From positions 248,001 through 312,000 of the forward strand of contig JAPDRO010000005.1 in NCBI GenBank assembly GCA_030247885.1: DNA of 64,000 nucleotides, read 5' to 3'. The position numbers and the translations under genes are program-made. The notes under the pieces were generated by a model. It was not told the DNA's origin and ran no database searches. It saw only the letters and a list, made by a program, of their open reading frames with translations. The DNA comes from Taxawa tesnikishii (nom. ined.). Its lineage: Eukaryota; Ascomycota; Dothideomycetes; Dothideales. Within the stretch, counting starts at the first letter, position 1; each line of letters starts with the position of its first letter. Below, piece after piece: positions 47,229-58,886 of this stretch.

Positions 47229-48903
47229 ATGGCTACCACGGTATGTGAACGCGACCCCCTATTCGAGCTTTCTCTCCTCGAAGCCCAGTAACTGCACGCC
47301 AGAAGTGTGCTGACCATGCTGACCCCTTCATAGCCCACTTATGATCCTACTCAGCCAAGAGGCGGCGATCCCCTCAACGTCGATGTCAACGCTCAGTTTT
47401 CCGGCTTCGAGTTTCACTACACCTACCTCATCTTCTGTGGCTTCATTGTATGGCTTATCATTCCCGGAATCGGCCTCCTCTATGGAGGTCTTGCTAAGCG
47501 CAAGAGCGGTCTCTCGTTACTCTTCCAGAGTTTGATGGTTGCATCAGTGTGCGTTACGCGTGCTTCTACCTTGCCATACATTACTCTGTACTAACACCGA
47601 TTAGCACGACCTTCCAATGGATGTTTTGGGGCTACTCCCTTGCCTTCTCCCGCACTGCCAACGCCTTCATCGGTGATCTTGCCAACTTCGGAATGAAGAA
47701 CGTCGGTGTTGCTCCTTCTCCCGGCAGTGCCGTGATCCCAGAGATCGTCTTCTGCTTCTACGAAATGGTCTTCTGCACCTGCACCGTCATGATCGTTGTC
47801 GGTGGTTCCTTTGATCGTGGCCGCATCCTTCCCTCCCTTGTCTTCGGCTTCCTCTGGGCCACCATCGTCTACTGCCCGATCGCTTGCTGGACCTGGAACG
47901 CCAACGGCTGGCTGTACAACTTGCCATCCCTCGACTTTGCTGGTGGTGGACCTGTGCACATTGCTAGCGGATGGGCGGCGCTGGCTTACGCGCTGGTCTT
48001 GGGCAAGAGAAAGACACACGGCAAGGGCACCCACCACGCCAAGCCACACAACACCACCCTCATCTTCTTGGGAACAGGTCAGTACTTGGGAGCTTTGCAA
48101 TTCGTCAGTGTTCGGTCGCTAACCTGTTGTTTAAAGTCCTCATCTGGTTTGGCTGGTTCGGATTCAACGGTGGTTCCGCACTCAACGCTACCATGCGCGC
48201 CGTGGTCGCTGCCTTCAATACCAATACTGCCGCCTCCATGGGTGCGATTGGCTGGGTGATGGTTGACTTCATCCGCACCAAGGGCCGCTTCAGTGTCGTC
48301 GGCGCTTGTGAGGGTGCTATCGCTGGTCTCGTGGGTATCACTCCTGCTGCCGGTTACGTCTCTGTCTGGCTCGCCGCCGTCATCGGATTCCTGACCGCTG
48401 TCGGTTGCGCCCTTCTTCAGGACATCAACGAGTGGATCGGCATCGACGACGGTCTCTACGTCTTCAAGCTGCACGGTATCGGCGGTATGCTTGGGTCCTT
48501 CTTCACCGGTATCTTCGCCGATCAGGCCGTCTCGGCGCTCGACGGTGTTTCGCTCTACCCCGGTGGCATCAACGGCAACGGTGTCCAGGTCGGTAAGCAG
48601 TTTGCTGAGATCACTGCCATCTCGTCCTACTCCTTCGTCGTCAGCTGCATCCTGTTGCTGGCGCTGAAATATATTCCTTTCATGCATCTGCGTGTCGGCG
48701 AGGAGGCTGAGCTCAAGGGTCTCGACCTGGATCAATTCTTCGATGAGCAGATTGGCGACTGGGAATTTGCCAACATGGGTGTCGGCATTGAGGGTCAGAG
48801 GAACGTCGTTGAGGGCATCAACGTCGGTCCTAGTCAGCCCGTTAGCAGCAGGGTCAGTGAGAGTGTTGAGCGTCAGGGAGTTGAGGCCGAACAAAAGGCT
48901 TAG
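47229..48903 (+). CDS. Mep/Amt ammonium transporter, 488 aa
   Basis: Four exons: 47229-47240, 47334-47548, 47605-48077 and 48137-48903. Exon 1 is 12 nt (MATT) and the introns are 93, 56 and 59 nt. The protein has the family's eleven-helix pattern, with GIGLLYGGLAKRKSGLSLL in the first helices, WMFWGYSLAFS, and WTWNANGWLYNL. The Amt signature LDFAGGGPVHIASG carries the first pore His, and KLHGIGGMLGSFFTG the second. The C-terminal cytosolic tail has a conserved start (LRVGEEAELKGLDLDQFFDEQIGDWEF), which gates the trimer in this family. It imports ammonium at the plasma membrane and is normally induced when nitrogen is poor. Whether it is the high-affinity sensor type (Mep2) cannot be settled here. 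A decayed, distant paralogue lies 13 kb upstream. Confidence 0.95.
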
Positions 48904-49897
48904 GAGGCTCGTCGTAATGCGTGTCCTCGAAGGACACTACGTCTACACAAAGCACAACCTTGCATGGGATTGGTAGCCTTGCTTTCGGCTTTTGCGGATT
49001 ACAGTTAGAGCGTGTTATATACCCATCGTAATCGTTCGTTTGAAGCTTGCTTTCACATGCAGTATTGAGCTTTTGTCCATTGTAGATTTCGTCCTGTCCT
49101 TTGAAAAAATGTTGACGGTGCGTCGAGTTCGCCAGCATGCCGAATTCTGGAAGATGAAGTTGATCACGAACGCAGAAGCTCGGCCCATACAGTTGGACAG
49201 CCCTCTCTTGCTGTGACTATGCAGGTTCCCTAGCCGTCACTAGCCACAAAGAATCGGCTCCCGTCATTGCGTCCCAAAGAGTCGCCTTCCTGCAGCAGCA
49301 TTACACGCTCACTGACCGAATAGGAGGATGTCAAGGCTTGCTGATCTGTTCTGTCCGTATACGCTTGTGACTGACCCATGGGTATTCCATATCACACTGG
49401 AGTGTCTGGTCACGCTACGCTCACCGCTTCCAAAAGCCTCGTCTGCTTAGGTATCTGTAGACCCGTGGCAGGTCTTTATGTTCGCTTTCCCCAGCGCGGC
49501 GCATTCACGCTTCCCGGTCACCCGAGCAAGTCCTCGAGAGCGATCGAGGAAGCTTCCCGGCGGCTACGCTTGAAAGGACGAGTTATGGGAGCTCCGTTGA
49601 CTGCATCAGCAGTCATGACTGATCAACAGAGGGGTTCTTGCACTGTTTTTGCTTTTAAACGACACACGGTACCTTACTCTAGTGGTTACTGAACTGGCGT
49701 TGGATCTTCTAGAAAGCTGGGGAAGAGATCAACATCCTCGGCATCATGTCATCGACAGGCACATGCAACCTCCGCCGCCGCCGCCGCCGCCGCCGCCGCC
49801 CACTCATCATCCATTTGCCCCTTTGACACAGCATATGTTCGCTTTCGCATACTGTTGACGTTCGCAAACAAACCTCCGGCGCTCATCCACAGCAATC
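48904..49897. other. Intergenic between ammonium transporter and Lon
   Basis: No gene recognised. A CCG run lies at 49772-49801. Confidence 0.5.
49772..49801. repeat. (CCG)10 microsatellite
   Basis: Uninterrupted triplet run about 100 bp upstream of the Lon start codon, so possibly in its 5' leader. Confidence 0.9.
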
Positions 49898-52735
49898 ATG
49901 GGCAGATCCGGCACCAAGACCGTTCCTATCCTCCCTCTCGCCCAGGGTTCCGTCCTGCTTCCCGGCGTCACCCTCCGCATTCCGCTTCAGAACCGGGGCG
50001 ATATAGCTGCCGTCCTCGCGAACGTCTACAGCAGAGCCAGCACGCCCCGACCGGATGCTTCCTCCATTACTATCGGATGTGTTCCCATCAACTCGCCCTA
50101 CCTTAGCCCCGATGGCAACAAGCTTCTTGAAGATGCCGTCAAGAGCAGGAAGCAGGACTATGAGATAGATCCAGCCCAGGCGAAGGCGAGGGATCTCTTC
50201 AGACACGGCACTGTTGCTAAGATCTCTGGTGTACAAGGAAGGAGGCAAGGCGAGCTGGCCTTGATCGTGGAAGGAGTGAGCAGATTCAAGGTGGAGAAGG
50301 TGCTGCAGGACAGGCCCTACTTTGAGGCGAGGGTCAGCATTTACGAGGATGACGGTAAGCACTGATCGACCCTCCGCAAGTCAAAGGTGCTGACGAACGA
50401 CCACAGCAGTCCCAGACGAAGCTGCCGACATCGAGGACCTCTTCAACCAGCTAAAGCAATTGTCTCGAGAACTCCTCGCCCTTGTCAGGCTATCTTCGCT
50501 CCTGCCGCGTGGCCCTTCCACATCTCTATCCCCCATTCTCGCTCGACGACTCGAACTGTACATTGTCCGAAAAGACCTAACAGAAGCCGGTGTTCTCGCA
50601 GACTTTATGATCAATGTTGTGGAATGCACGCACGAGGAGAAGCTTAGAGTGCTCTCAGCACTGTCCGTCAGGGACCGTCTAGAACGCGCAGTCGAGATCG
50701 TGCAGAAGAACGTCTCAATGATCCAGAACAACAACAGAGTGCTTTCGGTTAGCACAGACGTTGCCGGCGGAGACCAAAACCAGCTGAACAGGTTGCGGCA
50801 ACAACAACTGTTGAGGCGGTTCGGAAACGGACAGACACCACCTGGTGCAATGGGTCTCCCTCCTGGATTTGGAGGTAACGGACAGGGGGAGGAAGAGGGC
50901 AACGAGATGGAGGAACTGAAGAAGCGGTTGGAAGACGCCAAGCTCAGCCCGGAGGCCCAGAAAGCTGCGGATAGGGAAATGAAGCGGTTACAGAAGATGA
51001 ACCCTGCACAGGCCGAGTACCAGGTCTGCCGGACATACCTCGAGAATTTGGCAGAGATCCCCTGGACCAAGGTTACAGAGGACAAGCTGGATGCTTCCAC
51101 CCTGTCACGCGCCCGCCAGCAGCTCGATGACGACCATTACGGCCTGGAGAAAATCAAGAAGAGGCTTCTTGAGTACCTCGCGGTGCTGAAGCTCAAGCAA
51201 GCTGTCAATGCAGACCTTCAGGGGCAGATTGACAGGATCCATCAAGAGACCAAGGCCCCAAGGAAGACTGACGAGGAAGAAGTGGGCGCCGAGGCCCAAG
51301 ATGTCGAGCCCCAACCTCAGCGCCAGCAGACACCGGAAGAGATCAAAATCCTCAACAACAAGCGCATGGTCGACAAGTCTCCTATCCTTCTCCTGGTCGG
51401 TCCCCGGGTACCGGCAAGACCAGCCTTGCAAAGTCTGTTGCCACCGCGCTCGGTCGCAAATTCCACCGTATTTCTCTTGGTGGTGTAAGGGATGAAGCAG
51501 AGATCCGCGGTCACAGGAGGACTTATGTTGCTGCTATGCCTGGTCTGATCGTCAACGGCCTGAAGAAAGTAGGCGTATCGAATCCGGTATTCCTTCTGGA
51601 CGAGATCGACAAGGTCGGCACCTCCAGCTTTCACGGAGATCCATCTGCAGCGATGCTGGAAGTCCTTGATCCTGAACAAAACCATACCTTCACCGACCAC
51701 TATGTCAACATCCCTATCGACTTGAGTAAGGTCCTCTTCATCGCGACTGCGAACTCCCTTGACACTATCCCACCTCCGCTGCTCGACCGTATGGAGACAA
51801 TCCAGCTCTCTGGTTACACTACCCTCGAGAAGCGCCACATCGCCAACCGCCACCTCATCCCCAAGCAGATCACAACCAACGGGCTCAATCCCGATCAGGT
51901 GCAACTGTCCGACGAGGTTGTCGACAAGATCATTACCTCGTACACACGCGAGTCGGGCGTACGTAACCTGGAGCGGGAGATCGGATCCGTGTGTCGCTCA
52001 AAGGCAGTCCAGTTCGCCGAAAGTCAGGATGCCTCATCGCACTCCTCATACAGCCCCGTCGTGGCGATCGAAGACCTCGAAGACATGCTCGGCATTGAGC
52101 GCTTCGAAGAAGAGATTGCGGCAACGTCGTCCCGCCCCGGCGTCGTCACCGGTCTTGTCGCCTACTCGTCCGGAGCCCAGGGCAGCATTCTCTTCATTGA
52201 AATTGCCGACATGCCCGGTACTGGTCGCGTCCAGCTCACCGGCAAGCTAGGCGACGTGCTCAAGGAGAGCGTCGAAGTCGCACTGTCCTGGGTCAAAGCG
52301 CACGCTTACGAGCTCGCACTCACCCATGACCCCAGCGAAGACATCATGAAGAACCGCGCCATCCATGTCCACTGTCCTAGCGGCGCCATACCCAAGGATG
52401 GGCCCTCGGCTGGTCTGGCGCATACGATTGCGCTCATCTCCCTGTTCGCAGGTAAGGCGGTGCCGCCGACGCTGGCTATGACTGGCGAAGTCAGTCTGCG
52501 CGGCAAGGTTCTGCCTGTCGGCGGGATTAAGGAGAAGTTGATTGGTGCGATGAGGGCCGGGGTGAAGAAGGTCTTGTTGCCGAATGCGAATAGGAAGGAT
52601 GCGAAGGATTTGCCGGGTGAGGTCAAGGAGGGCTTGGACATTGTGCACGTGGGTAGCATTTGGGAAGCATTGAGGCAGGTCTGGCCGGACTGGAGTGTTA
52701 GTGAGAGGGGTTGGGGTATTGAGAGCCGGTTGTAG
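49898..52735 (+). CDS. Peroxisomal Lon protease, one base out of frame in Walker A
   Basis: Exon 1 is 49898-50354. A 52-nt intron has a tandem CAGCAG acceptor, and exon 2 runs to 52735. The N-terminal substrate domain ([21 protein letters not shown]) is followed by a helical region ([26 protein letters not shown]) and the AAA module. The ATPase reads LLLVGP at about 484, Walker [10 protein letters not shown] at about 545, and [18 protein letters not shown]. The Lon protease domain has catalytic Ser in PKDGPSAG and Lys in GGIKEKL. The C-terminus SRL is a PTS1 signal, so it works in the peroxisome matrix on misfolded or unneeded proteins, unlike mitochondrial Pim1. At 51402-51405 (CCCC) one C is missing: GPPGTGKT is read as GPRVPAR and then stops. 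Both sides are otherwise perfectly conserved, so an assembly error is most likely. Confidence 0.95.
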
Positions 52736-52773
52736 GTGTTTGATGGAGGAGAAGAGGGTAAAGGAAGGGTGTT

Positions 52774-52789
52774 GGGGGGGGGGGGGGGG
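52774..52789. repeat. Poly-G run of 16
   Basis: Just 39 bp after the Lon stop codon. Run length is likely imprecise in any assembly. Confidence 0.85.
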
Positions 52790-53423
52790 CTAGGTCATTG
52801 GGTGTATCCATTCATTGGGCTGCTCTATAGCATAGCGTTATACATGTGTATGGTTTCCTTCTTGATGGATCAGGCAGTTGTGATCATGAGATATCCGAAG
52901 TCTAACATGTGTCTTCCCAAATCAAGTTGCTGAGGGCGGGGAAGAGCGCAGTACAACCGCCTTATATAGGTTGCACGGTCCGCCTAGAATGCCGACCTCT
53001 ACCTCAACAAGCTTCGCCTTCGTCGTTGCTGGACACCAGACAGGGTTGTGTCATCGCTAATCGGAAGTATCGACTCACTGCGATGCATGTTAGATCCCTC
53101 AAAAACCCCTCAGCAGGTATTTCGGGAACGCTCCGCTCTCATCTCCCTCGTTTGTAACTGTCCCACCCGGTCCGTTCGTCTCAATCGATACGGTTCAACA
53201 AGTCTGCGCTGTAGCATTGCCCTTCTTACCACTTCCTCTCACACCTTACAGTGCATGGCGGTGAGACGCACGGGCTGGCTTCGTTAACAAGAAACCCATC
53301 CACAACCAACACCTACATCATGCAGCATTCATTCTCCTTCTCTCTCAACTCCCTCTCACACCAACCCTTTCCATTTCTCCCTCGCACATGCCCAATAAGA
53401 GCCATCAAACCTCAGGATCTGCC

Positions 53424-53597
53424 ATGGCCGACCGCGAAATCCTGCAGCCACCCGACGAGTCTCATCTGTATGTCTCGGCGGAGCATGACGGCGAAGAACA
53501 ACTCACTGCACTCTGGTTTCAGATTGCTCCAGGGCAGAATAAAGAACATGTCGCCCGCATCCTCTCCTGGACCAAACCGGCCGTGCCTTACCTCTGA
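53424..53597 (+). CDS. Possible small protein of 57 aa, unknown
   Basis: From ATG 53424 the frame reads MADREILQPPDESHLYVSAE, DGEEQLTALWFQIAPGQNKE and HVARILSWTKPAVPYL, then stops. An upstream in-frame ATG at 53388 would add 12 residues. Codon use looks coding-like and the peptide is charged and soluble. It could be an independent short gene or an exon of the next gene, but no donor site lies before its stop. Low confidence. Confidence 0.35.
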   Translation: MADREILQPPDESHLYVSAEHDGEEQLTALWFQIAPGQNKEHVARILSWTKPAVPYL

Positions 53598-53693
53598 GCC
53601 GGCATAATCTGTGCCACTCACCTACTCTGCATCAGCCAACATAAACCCTCTGGACAACATCTTCTTGAGATCTAACATCTGCCAGTCATAACC

Positions 53694-54968
53694 ATGGCAC
53701 AAAACGGCCTTTCTTATCCAAATGACGAAGCTGCTGCATTTGCCGCTCTGAAGGAGTACACCGATTCTGTATCGTTCGACATCGATCCGCAGCTCCTGAG
53801 CAGCGCTCCTGCTTCACCACTAAACACCGTCGCTGACACGCCCCTCCTCCCCCTGCAGACGGCAGCCCGTTTCGCATGAGCGACCACCCCATCAGTCCCT
53901 ATGCTCCAGCTTCTGATACCTTTTGGACCACGCATCACCCAAGCCCGCTCCGCCACCAGCTTATGGGGCACCGCCGTTCCGTCTCCCAGCCACCAGAAGA
54001 CCACCCCACGCTCCTGCTCTCCGGCCCCGCGCCGCCCGTCATCTTCAGCCGCGGCGATCTCCAAATCGGGGAAACGAACAACGCCCCTCCTCCCGGAACA
54101 TCCAGACATGGCGGCCGCCCTCTAGCCCGTGGTGGTGCCAAGCATGACAGGAACGGGAACGGTAGCAGCGGACCGGGCGCAAGACATCATCCCTATCCTA
54201 CCGCAGCGAGGGACAGGTTGCCGAACCAGAGATACCACCTCCGCAGAACGCAGACGCAACCGGTCGGAGTGCCGCATCCTGCGCCCACCAGCGCGCCTGT
54301 GATGCCCATGGCGCAAGCCAGAGCTCCTTGTCTCTACCCTGGACTGGAGATGCAGACGGGGCCGGGGGCGGGGCCAGCGCATTGGTCGCGAGCGGCGTCT
54401 CCGGCACCGCCAATGCTGCTGCAGAGCCCGATGTCAGCAACGTCGACCAGACACGGAGGGGAGACTCAAGGGTGATGGAGCGGGTGAAGGAGGCCATCGG
54501 AACAGTGCTCGAAGTCGTGAGGAGGACGGAGCGAGGGCAGATGGAACAAATCGGGACCGTCCTCGAGGCGGTGGAGCGTGTGGAGCGGAGGCAAGCGCAG
54601 CTGGAGGGCTTGATCAGAGAAATGGCGACGGGTGCGCCGAGTGCCAACGACAACACGGTCACCATGACCGAAGCGAGGGATGAGCGGACGGTGAAGTAAG
54701 TTACTCACTTTCTATCTGCCAAACCCCCGGCCGCGAGGGAAGAAGTAAAACGGCAAAACAGCGTTAACGGCGGAATAGCGGACAGGATACCGAACACGTG
54801 GCGACAGTTTTGAGAGAGTACGACGAGATTGACTCACTCTTCGAAGATGATGCCAAGAATAGCGGGTTCGATGGTGAGTTGGAAGGCCTCTTCGGCGATC
54901 TGACAGACGATTTTCGCAAGCAGATGGTGGACAACAGTGTGTGCGCGAGTGTCGAAAACGCAGAGTAA
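53694..54968 (+). CDS. Uncharacterised protein with C-terminal coiled coil, frame slips in the middle
   Basis: The start MAQNGLSYPNDEAAAFAALKEYTDS leads to a C run near 53851-53855 where the frame slips. One more C gives PPADGSPFRMSDHPIS. A second slip lies somewhere in 54080-54200, in a low-complexity Pro/Arg/Gly region where I cannot place it. The last long frame holds a clear heptad-like helix: RVKEAIGTVLEVVRRTERGQMEQIG, then TVLEAVERVERRQAQLEGLI. An 83-nt intron (54696-54778) joins it to an acidic exon ending EYDEIDSLFEDDAKN...DNSVCASVENAE with stop at 54966. No family is recognised. Shape (disordered front, coiled coil, acidic end) suggests a self-associating protein. Confidence 0.5.
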
Positions 54969-55129
54969 AGATTGGCTGTTGGGTCACCATGATTAAGAAG
55001 GATTCTACGGAGCCTTTCCCTCATGTTCTGGAAGCGGTTTTTGTGTTTTGGGTAATAGGGAAAAAAGTAGCTTATAGAATTGGGTAGCTTGCTGTTTCGT
55101 AAAACGTGTGATGGTAGTTTGCAAGTCCC

Positions 55130-56914
55130 CTACTCGTTAAATTGTGTAGCGGAACGCTGGATGGCGGTGACCCAGCCACTGCTCGTTACCCTCCACGAGC
55201 CGACCGTCACGATCTCCTTTTCGCGCTTGTTGTTCTCCCACCGACAGTATGCGATTTGGATCAAGATCGTGCCGATGCAAAGCACGAGCGAACCCAGACT
55301 GATGGCGTGCCCGAGAATGTAGTCAGGCCTGATACAAAAACGTTAATGAACGGTCCGAGAATACATGGCGTGCAAGCACTTACGCGTCCTTGGGAAGGTA
55401 GATGAAGGTTGCGATGAAGGCCGAGCAGTTGGCAAACGCGATTTGCATGCCAACACCAGTGGCGCGGACGTAGTGAGGTGCGAGGTTGTTGGACAGCCAA
55501 CCCTGCGCGCTGTCAGTAGAGTGCACAGTACAGGATTGGCCCCGTGACTTACGATGACCATTGGGGATCCTGGGTATACGCCAGCCGCTACAAGGAAAGT
55601 ACCGCCGTACTTCACAGCGTTCGACTTGGCCACAAGAAGCATGATGTAACCACATATGGCCAGAACGCAACCAGCCGCCATGATAGGCCCTCTAGCCCTG
55701 ATCTTATCCGAGAAGGCTGCTGTGATCAACACCAGTATGGCAGCGACAACATTAGGAGGCACCGTGAAAAGCTGCGCCTTGGTTGACGTATATCCGAGGC
55801 CCTTGATGATCGTGGGAAGGAACAGCGAATAGCTCTGGAGAGAAAGCATGGTTAGTAAGGGAGTTTCGTCGTCGCCTCTTGTAGTATGCTCAAACTTACG
55901 TATAGTGGGACGAGCAGGAAAAACCAGGCCAGGGAGCAGAGGAGTGTTTGTGGAGCGAAAACTGCCATCTTGACCCAGTGCCAATTGAAGTGCTCTTCAT
56001 TTACATCCTCGACATTGGTTGCGCCATGAGCATCCATCTTCATGCGATGCAAGGCAACCTCTCTTTCTTCTTCGGTAAGGAACTTGGATTCTGCTGGGGT
56101 GCTTGGCATGACGAAGAAGCAGACGATTCCATAGAGGACAGTGATAATTCCTTCGACTATACAAACAGTCATTATTCCATTTCTCCCGAGAGGGTCGTCT
56201 TAGGCTGAGGACTTACCAAAGAAGATCCATGGCCAGTTGTTGTAGCCATTGTATCTGATCTTTGCCAACCCAGTTGCGAGAAGGCCTCCGAAAGCGCCAC
56301 TCAGCGGCGCTGCACAGTAGAATAGACCGACTCGGTACAGCATCTGATGGCGGCGGTAGAACATTGCCAGGTACACAATCATACCTCCGAGAAGGCCACC
56401 TTCCATCAGACCGAGTACAAGTCTTGCGGCAATCAGGCCACCGAAAGACTTTGTGAAACCCAGGAATGTGCTGACAAGGCCCCAACCCGTGATAAGGGTT
56501 GGCAAGAAAATGTTGGCCTTTACGCGCTTGACAAGCCAGTTGGCGGGAACATCAACCAGGATGTAAGGTATGTAGAAGACTACAAGAGCAATGTTGAATT
56601 TGTTGCCGTCCAAATGCAGATCTGTCGTCAACCCGTCAATCTTCGCGTTGCCGGCATTGCTACGGTCGATGAAGGCGAAAAGCCTATGGGTCCTGTCAGC
56701 GGCGTACCCAAGACAGTGAGAGGCAGCCGTACCATATGCCGAAGAGCCAAGGAATGATGTGCCGGTCGAACTTGCGAGTGACACGCCTATCGACGTCCTC
56801 GGGAATTTCAAAGTGCGTCTGCTCACGTCGTAGAGCTTCGACATGGCTCACTCCTTCCTTTTCCAGATTGTCGTGGGAATGGCGCCCAATCGATGTTATG
56901 CTTCCATGTCTCAT
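55130..56914 (-). CDS. MFS transporter of the Dal5 (allantoate/anion:cation symporter) family, 501 aa
   Basis: Six exons on the minus strand: 56733-56914, 56217-56683, 55900-56156, 55553-55834, 55384-55502 and 55130-55328. Introns are 49-65 nt and all junctions keep frame. The cytosolic N-terminus ends in RKFDRHIIPWLFGIWLFAFIDRSNAGNAKIDGL, the first helix with the DRSN motif typical of this family. Later come YIPYILVDVPANWLVKRV, the loop-4 region GLMEGGLLGG, FFVMPSTPAESKFLTEEER at the central loop, and WLSNNLAPHYVRATGVGMQIAFAN in helices 10-11. Relatives import allantoate, nicotinate, tartrate, pantothenate and other organic anions with protons. The substrate here is unknown. Its neighbours, a CoA-transferase and acyl-CoA dehydrogenase, hint at a carboxylic acid. 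Confidence 0.92.
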
Positions 56915-57530
56915 GTTTGCTGATACGATAATTTGTCCGCAACGCAGAGACTGGATTAGGCCGTAAATGCAATGACCTTATGGAATGACACAAGCAGAGA
57001 AAGAAAGTTGGAGAGACAAGACTAAACAAGCAATCGGGACGGGCGGGAGGCCACTCTTAAATTCCGAGGCACTTTGAGTCGTGTATCCCCGCAGTATTCC
57101 CCGGACAAGGCTTGACTCCACTCCTTCCCCACGGGCCCAGCTGGCTTAAGCGGCTGCGGGTGGCGGTTGCGACGGTCAGAACACCGAAAGCTCCCGAGGG
57201 AGGCCGAAGTTGTGACGTGGATGTGAGCTACCGATGGGTCAAGACGCGGCTGGTTCAGTCTGGAGTGTTTCTTGACGAAATCTTGCATGGACCGTCTCCC
57301 TGCACGCATTGTTGTGGGCTCCGAAGAAACGGCAACGACGAAAAAGGGGAGCACAGCATGTAGTACTCGTAACTAACCAGGTGTCGTCGTGTGGTGTTCG
57401 CGCAAGCAGCAAGCAGGTAGACCAGACAGCCGTTGAGGTTATGGCCGGACGTCCTTATTGCTTTCTTTGCGCCTGTGTTGTCGCACAAAAGTCGTTCAGC
57501 TCTGCCGCATTTTCATGGGCCAAGAGGCTT
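56915..57530. other. Intergenic upstream of the transporter
   Basis: No gene recognised. It should hold the transporter promoter and the CoA-transferase 3' end. Confidence 0.5.
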
Positions 57531-58886
57531 TCAAGGTGAACGGGTCGGGCCTGTAACAGGCTGGTGATTGACTAGCTTGCGCAGTATCTCACATCCCCAA
57601 TTCCTTTTTATGGCTTCAGTGTGTTCTCCCACAGCCGGAATAGCATCCATTCGGGCATTGAGACCATCTCCAAAGCCGGGTGGCAACAGCGCAGGAATGC
57701 GGCCTGCAGGTGATTCGACCTCTGTCCAACGACCTCGAGCATGCAGCTGTGGATGGTTCCAAAGTCCTTGCATATCGTTGACCTTAGCGTTCGCTATGGA
57801 CGCGTCGTCCAGTCTCGCAACAACGTCTTCAGCAGTAAGACTCGCGAATGCGGCGCATATCACCTCCTTCAGCTCGTCGCGGTTCTGGCTTCTTAGAGCA
57901 TTGGTGACAAACCGTGGATCCGTAGTCAGAGATTCGTTAAGAAGGACCTTTTTGCAGAAGTTGGCCCACTCCCGCTCGTTCTGGATACCAAGCATGACAG
58001 ACTTTCCATCACCGGCTTCGAAAGGACCATACGGGTAGATTGCTGCGTGCGAAGCTCCTACTGGCTTCGGCGGCGGGGCGTTGTTGAAGGCATAGTACAT
58101 GGGGAAGCTCATCCATTCTGCCATGCCTTCCAGCATGCTGATGTCAATCTTGCTGCCTTCACCAGTTTTGCCACGTTTCAAGATAGCGGCCAAGATGTTG
58201 CTGTAGGCATACATTCCCGCGGCGATATCTGCAATGGAAATACCGACCTTCGCAGGTTCGGTTGCACTGCCAGTCACAGATAGCAAGCCGGCTTCACTCT
58301 GGATCAGGAGGTCATAAGCCTTCTTGTCCCGGTACGGTCCATCTGAGCCGTATCCAGAGATGCTGCAATGGATCAGGGATGGATGTTTTGCTTGTAGATT
58401 GTCGTAAGATAGACCAAGTCGATCGGTTGCACCAGGAGCTAAGTTCTGGACCAGAACATCTGCGCGTTCAAGTAACTTCACCAGAACTGCGAGATCCTTT
58501 TCGTCCTTCAGATCAAGCGCTAGGCTCTCCTTTGAGCGGTTGGTCCACACAAAGTGGGAGGCCAGTCCATTGACACGCTCATCGTAGTTGCGTGCGAAAT
58601 CTCCGACTCCTGGTCGCTCCACTTTGATTACTCGCGCACCCAGATCTGCTAGCTGCCTTGTACAGAACGGCGCGGCGATAGCCTGCTCGAGGCTGACCAC
58701 AGTGATTCCTTCCAGTGGAAGCGCGTTTCTAGTAGCACTTCTTGAGGCTGCCGCTGAATTCGAAGCCATACGTCGATGTAGGTGTACCGACTGCTCCCTT
58801 GGTAGTCGTGTTGCAGACCGCTTGGAGTGTAGCGAAGTGAGAGTCTGGAAATCGAGCCTTGCACATCGTGCTGCCGCCGTCGTCAT
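57531..58886 (-). CDS. Class III CoA-transferase (CaiB/BaiF family), probably mitochondrial, ~451 aa
   Basis: Single exon. The frame is open upstream to 59045, with ATGs at 58952 and 58886. I chose 58886, where MTTAAARCARLDFQTLTSLHSKRSATR looks like a mitochondrial presequence. The family hallmarks are LPLEGITVVSLEQAIAAPFCTRQLADLGARVIKVERPGVGDFAR, then FVWTNRSKESLALDLK, DVLVQNLAPGATDRLGLSY, and SGYGSDGPY followed by the catalytic Asp in KKAYDLLIQSEAGL. PVGASHAAIYPYGPFEAGDGK and WNHPQLHARGRWTEV close the usual pattern. It moves CoA between carboxylic acids through an Asp-anhydride intermediate. The human relative SUGCT uses succinyl-CoA and glutarate. The acyl-CoA dehydrogenase is divergent on the other side of a 0.6-kb gap. 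Confidence 0.92.
   Translation of the reverse strand: MTTAAARCARLDFQTLTSLHSKRSATRLPREQSVHLHRRMASNSAAASRSATRNALPLEGITVVSLEQAIAAPFCTRQLADLGARVIKVERPGVGDFARNYDERVNGLASHFVWTNRSKESLALDLKDEKDLAVLVKLLERADVLVQNLAPGATDRLGLSYDNLQAKHPSLIHCSISGYGSDGPYRDKKAYDLLIQSEAGLLSVTGSATEPAKVGISIADIAAGMYAYSNILAAILKRGKTGEGSKIDISMLEGMAEWMSFPMYYAFNNAPPPKPVGASHAAIYPYGPFEAGDGKSVMLGIQNEREWANFCKKVLLNESLTTDPRFVTNALRSQNRDELKEVICAAFASLTAEDVVARLDDASIANAKVNDMQGLWNHPQLHARGRWTEVESPAGRIPALLPPGFGDGLNARMDAIPAVGEHTEAIKRNWGCEILRKLVNHQPVTGPTRSP

Larger units (their letters stand above)
52736..53693. other. Intergenic with poly-G run and one small possible gene
   Basis: Holds the Lon 3' region, a 16-G run at 52774-52789 and a small open frame listed separately at 53424-53597. 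Confidence 0.5.

Noticed and set aside
48079-48894. Long antisense frame of 271 codons within the ammonium transporter
   Set aside because: Shadow of biased codon use in the real gene on the plus strand.
53714-54141. Antisense frames over the coiled-coil gene
   Set aside because: No family features; the plus-strand frames with coiled coil and spliced acidic exon explain the region better.
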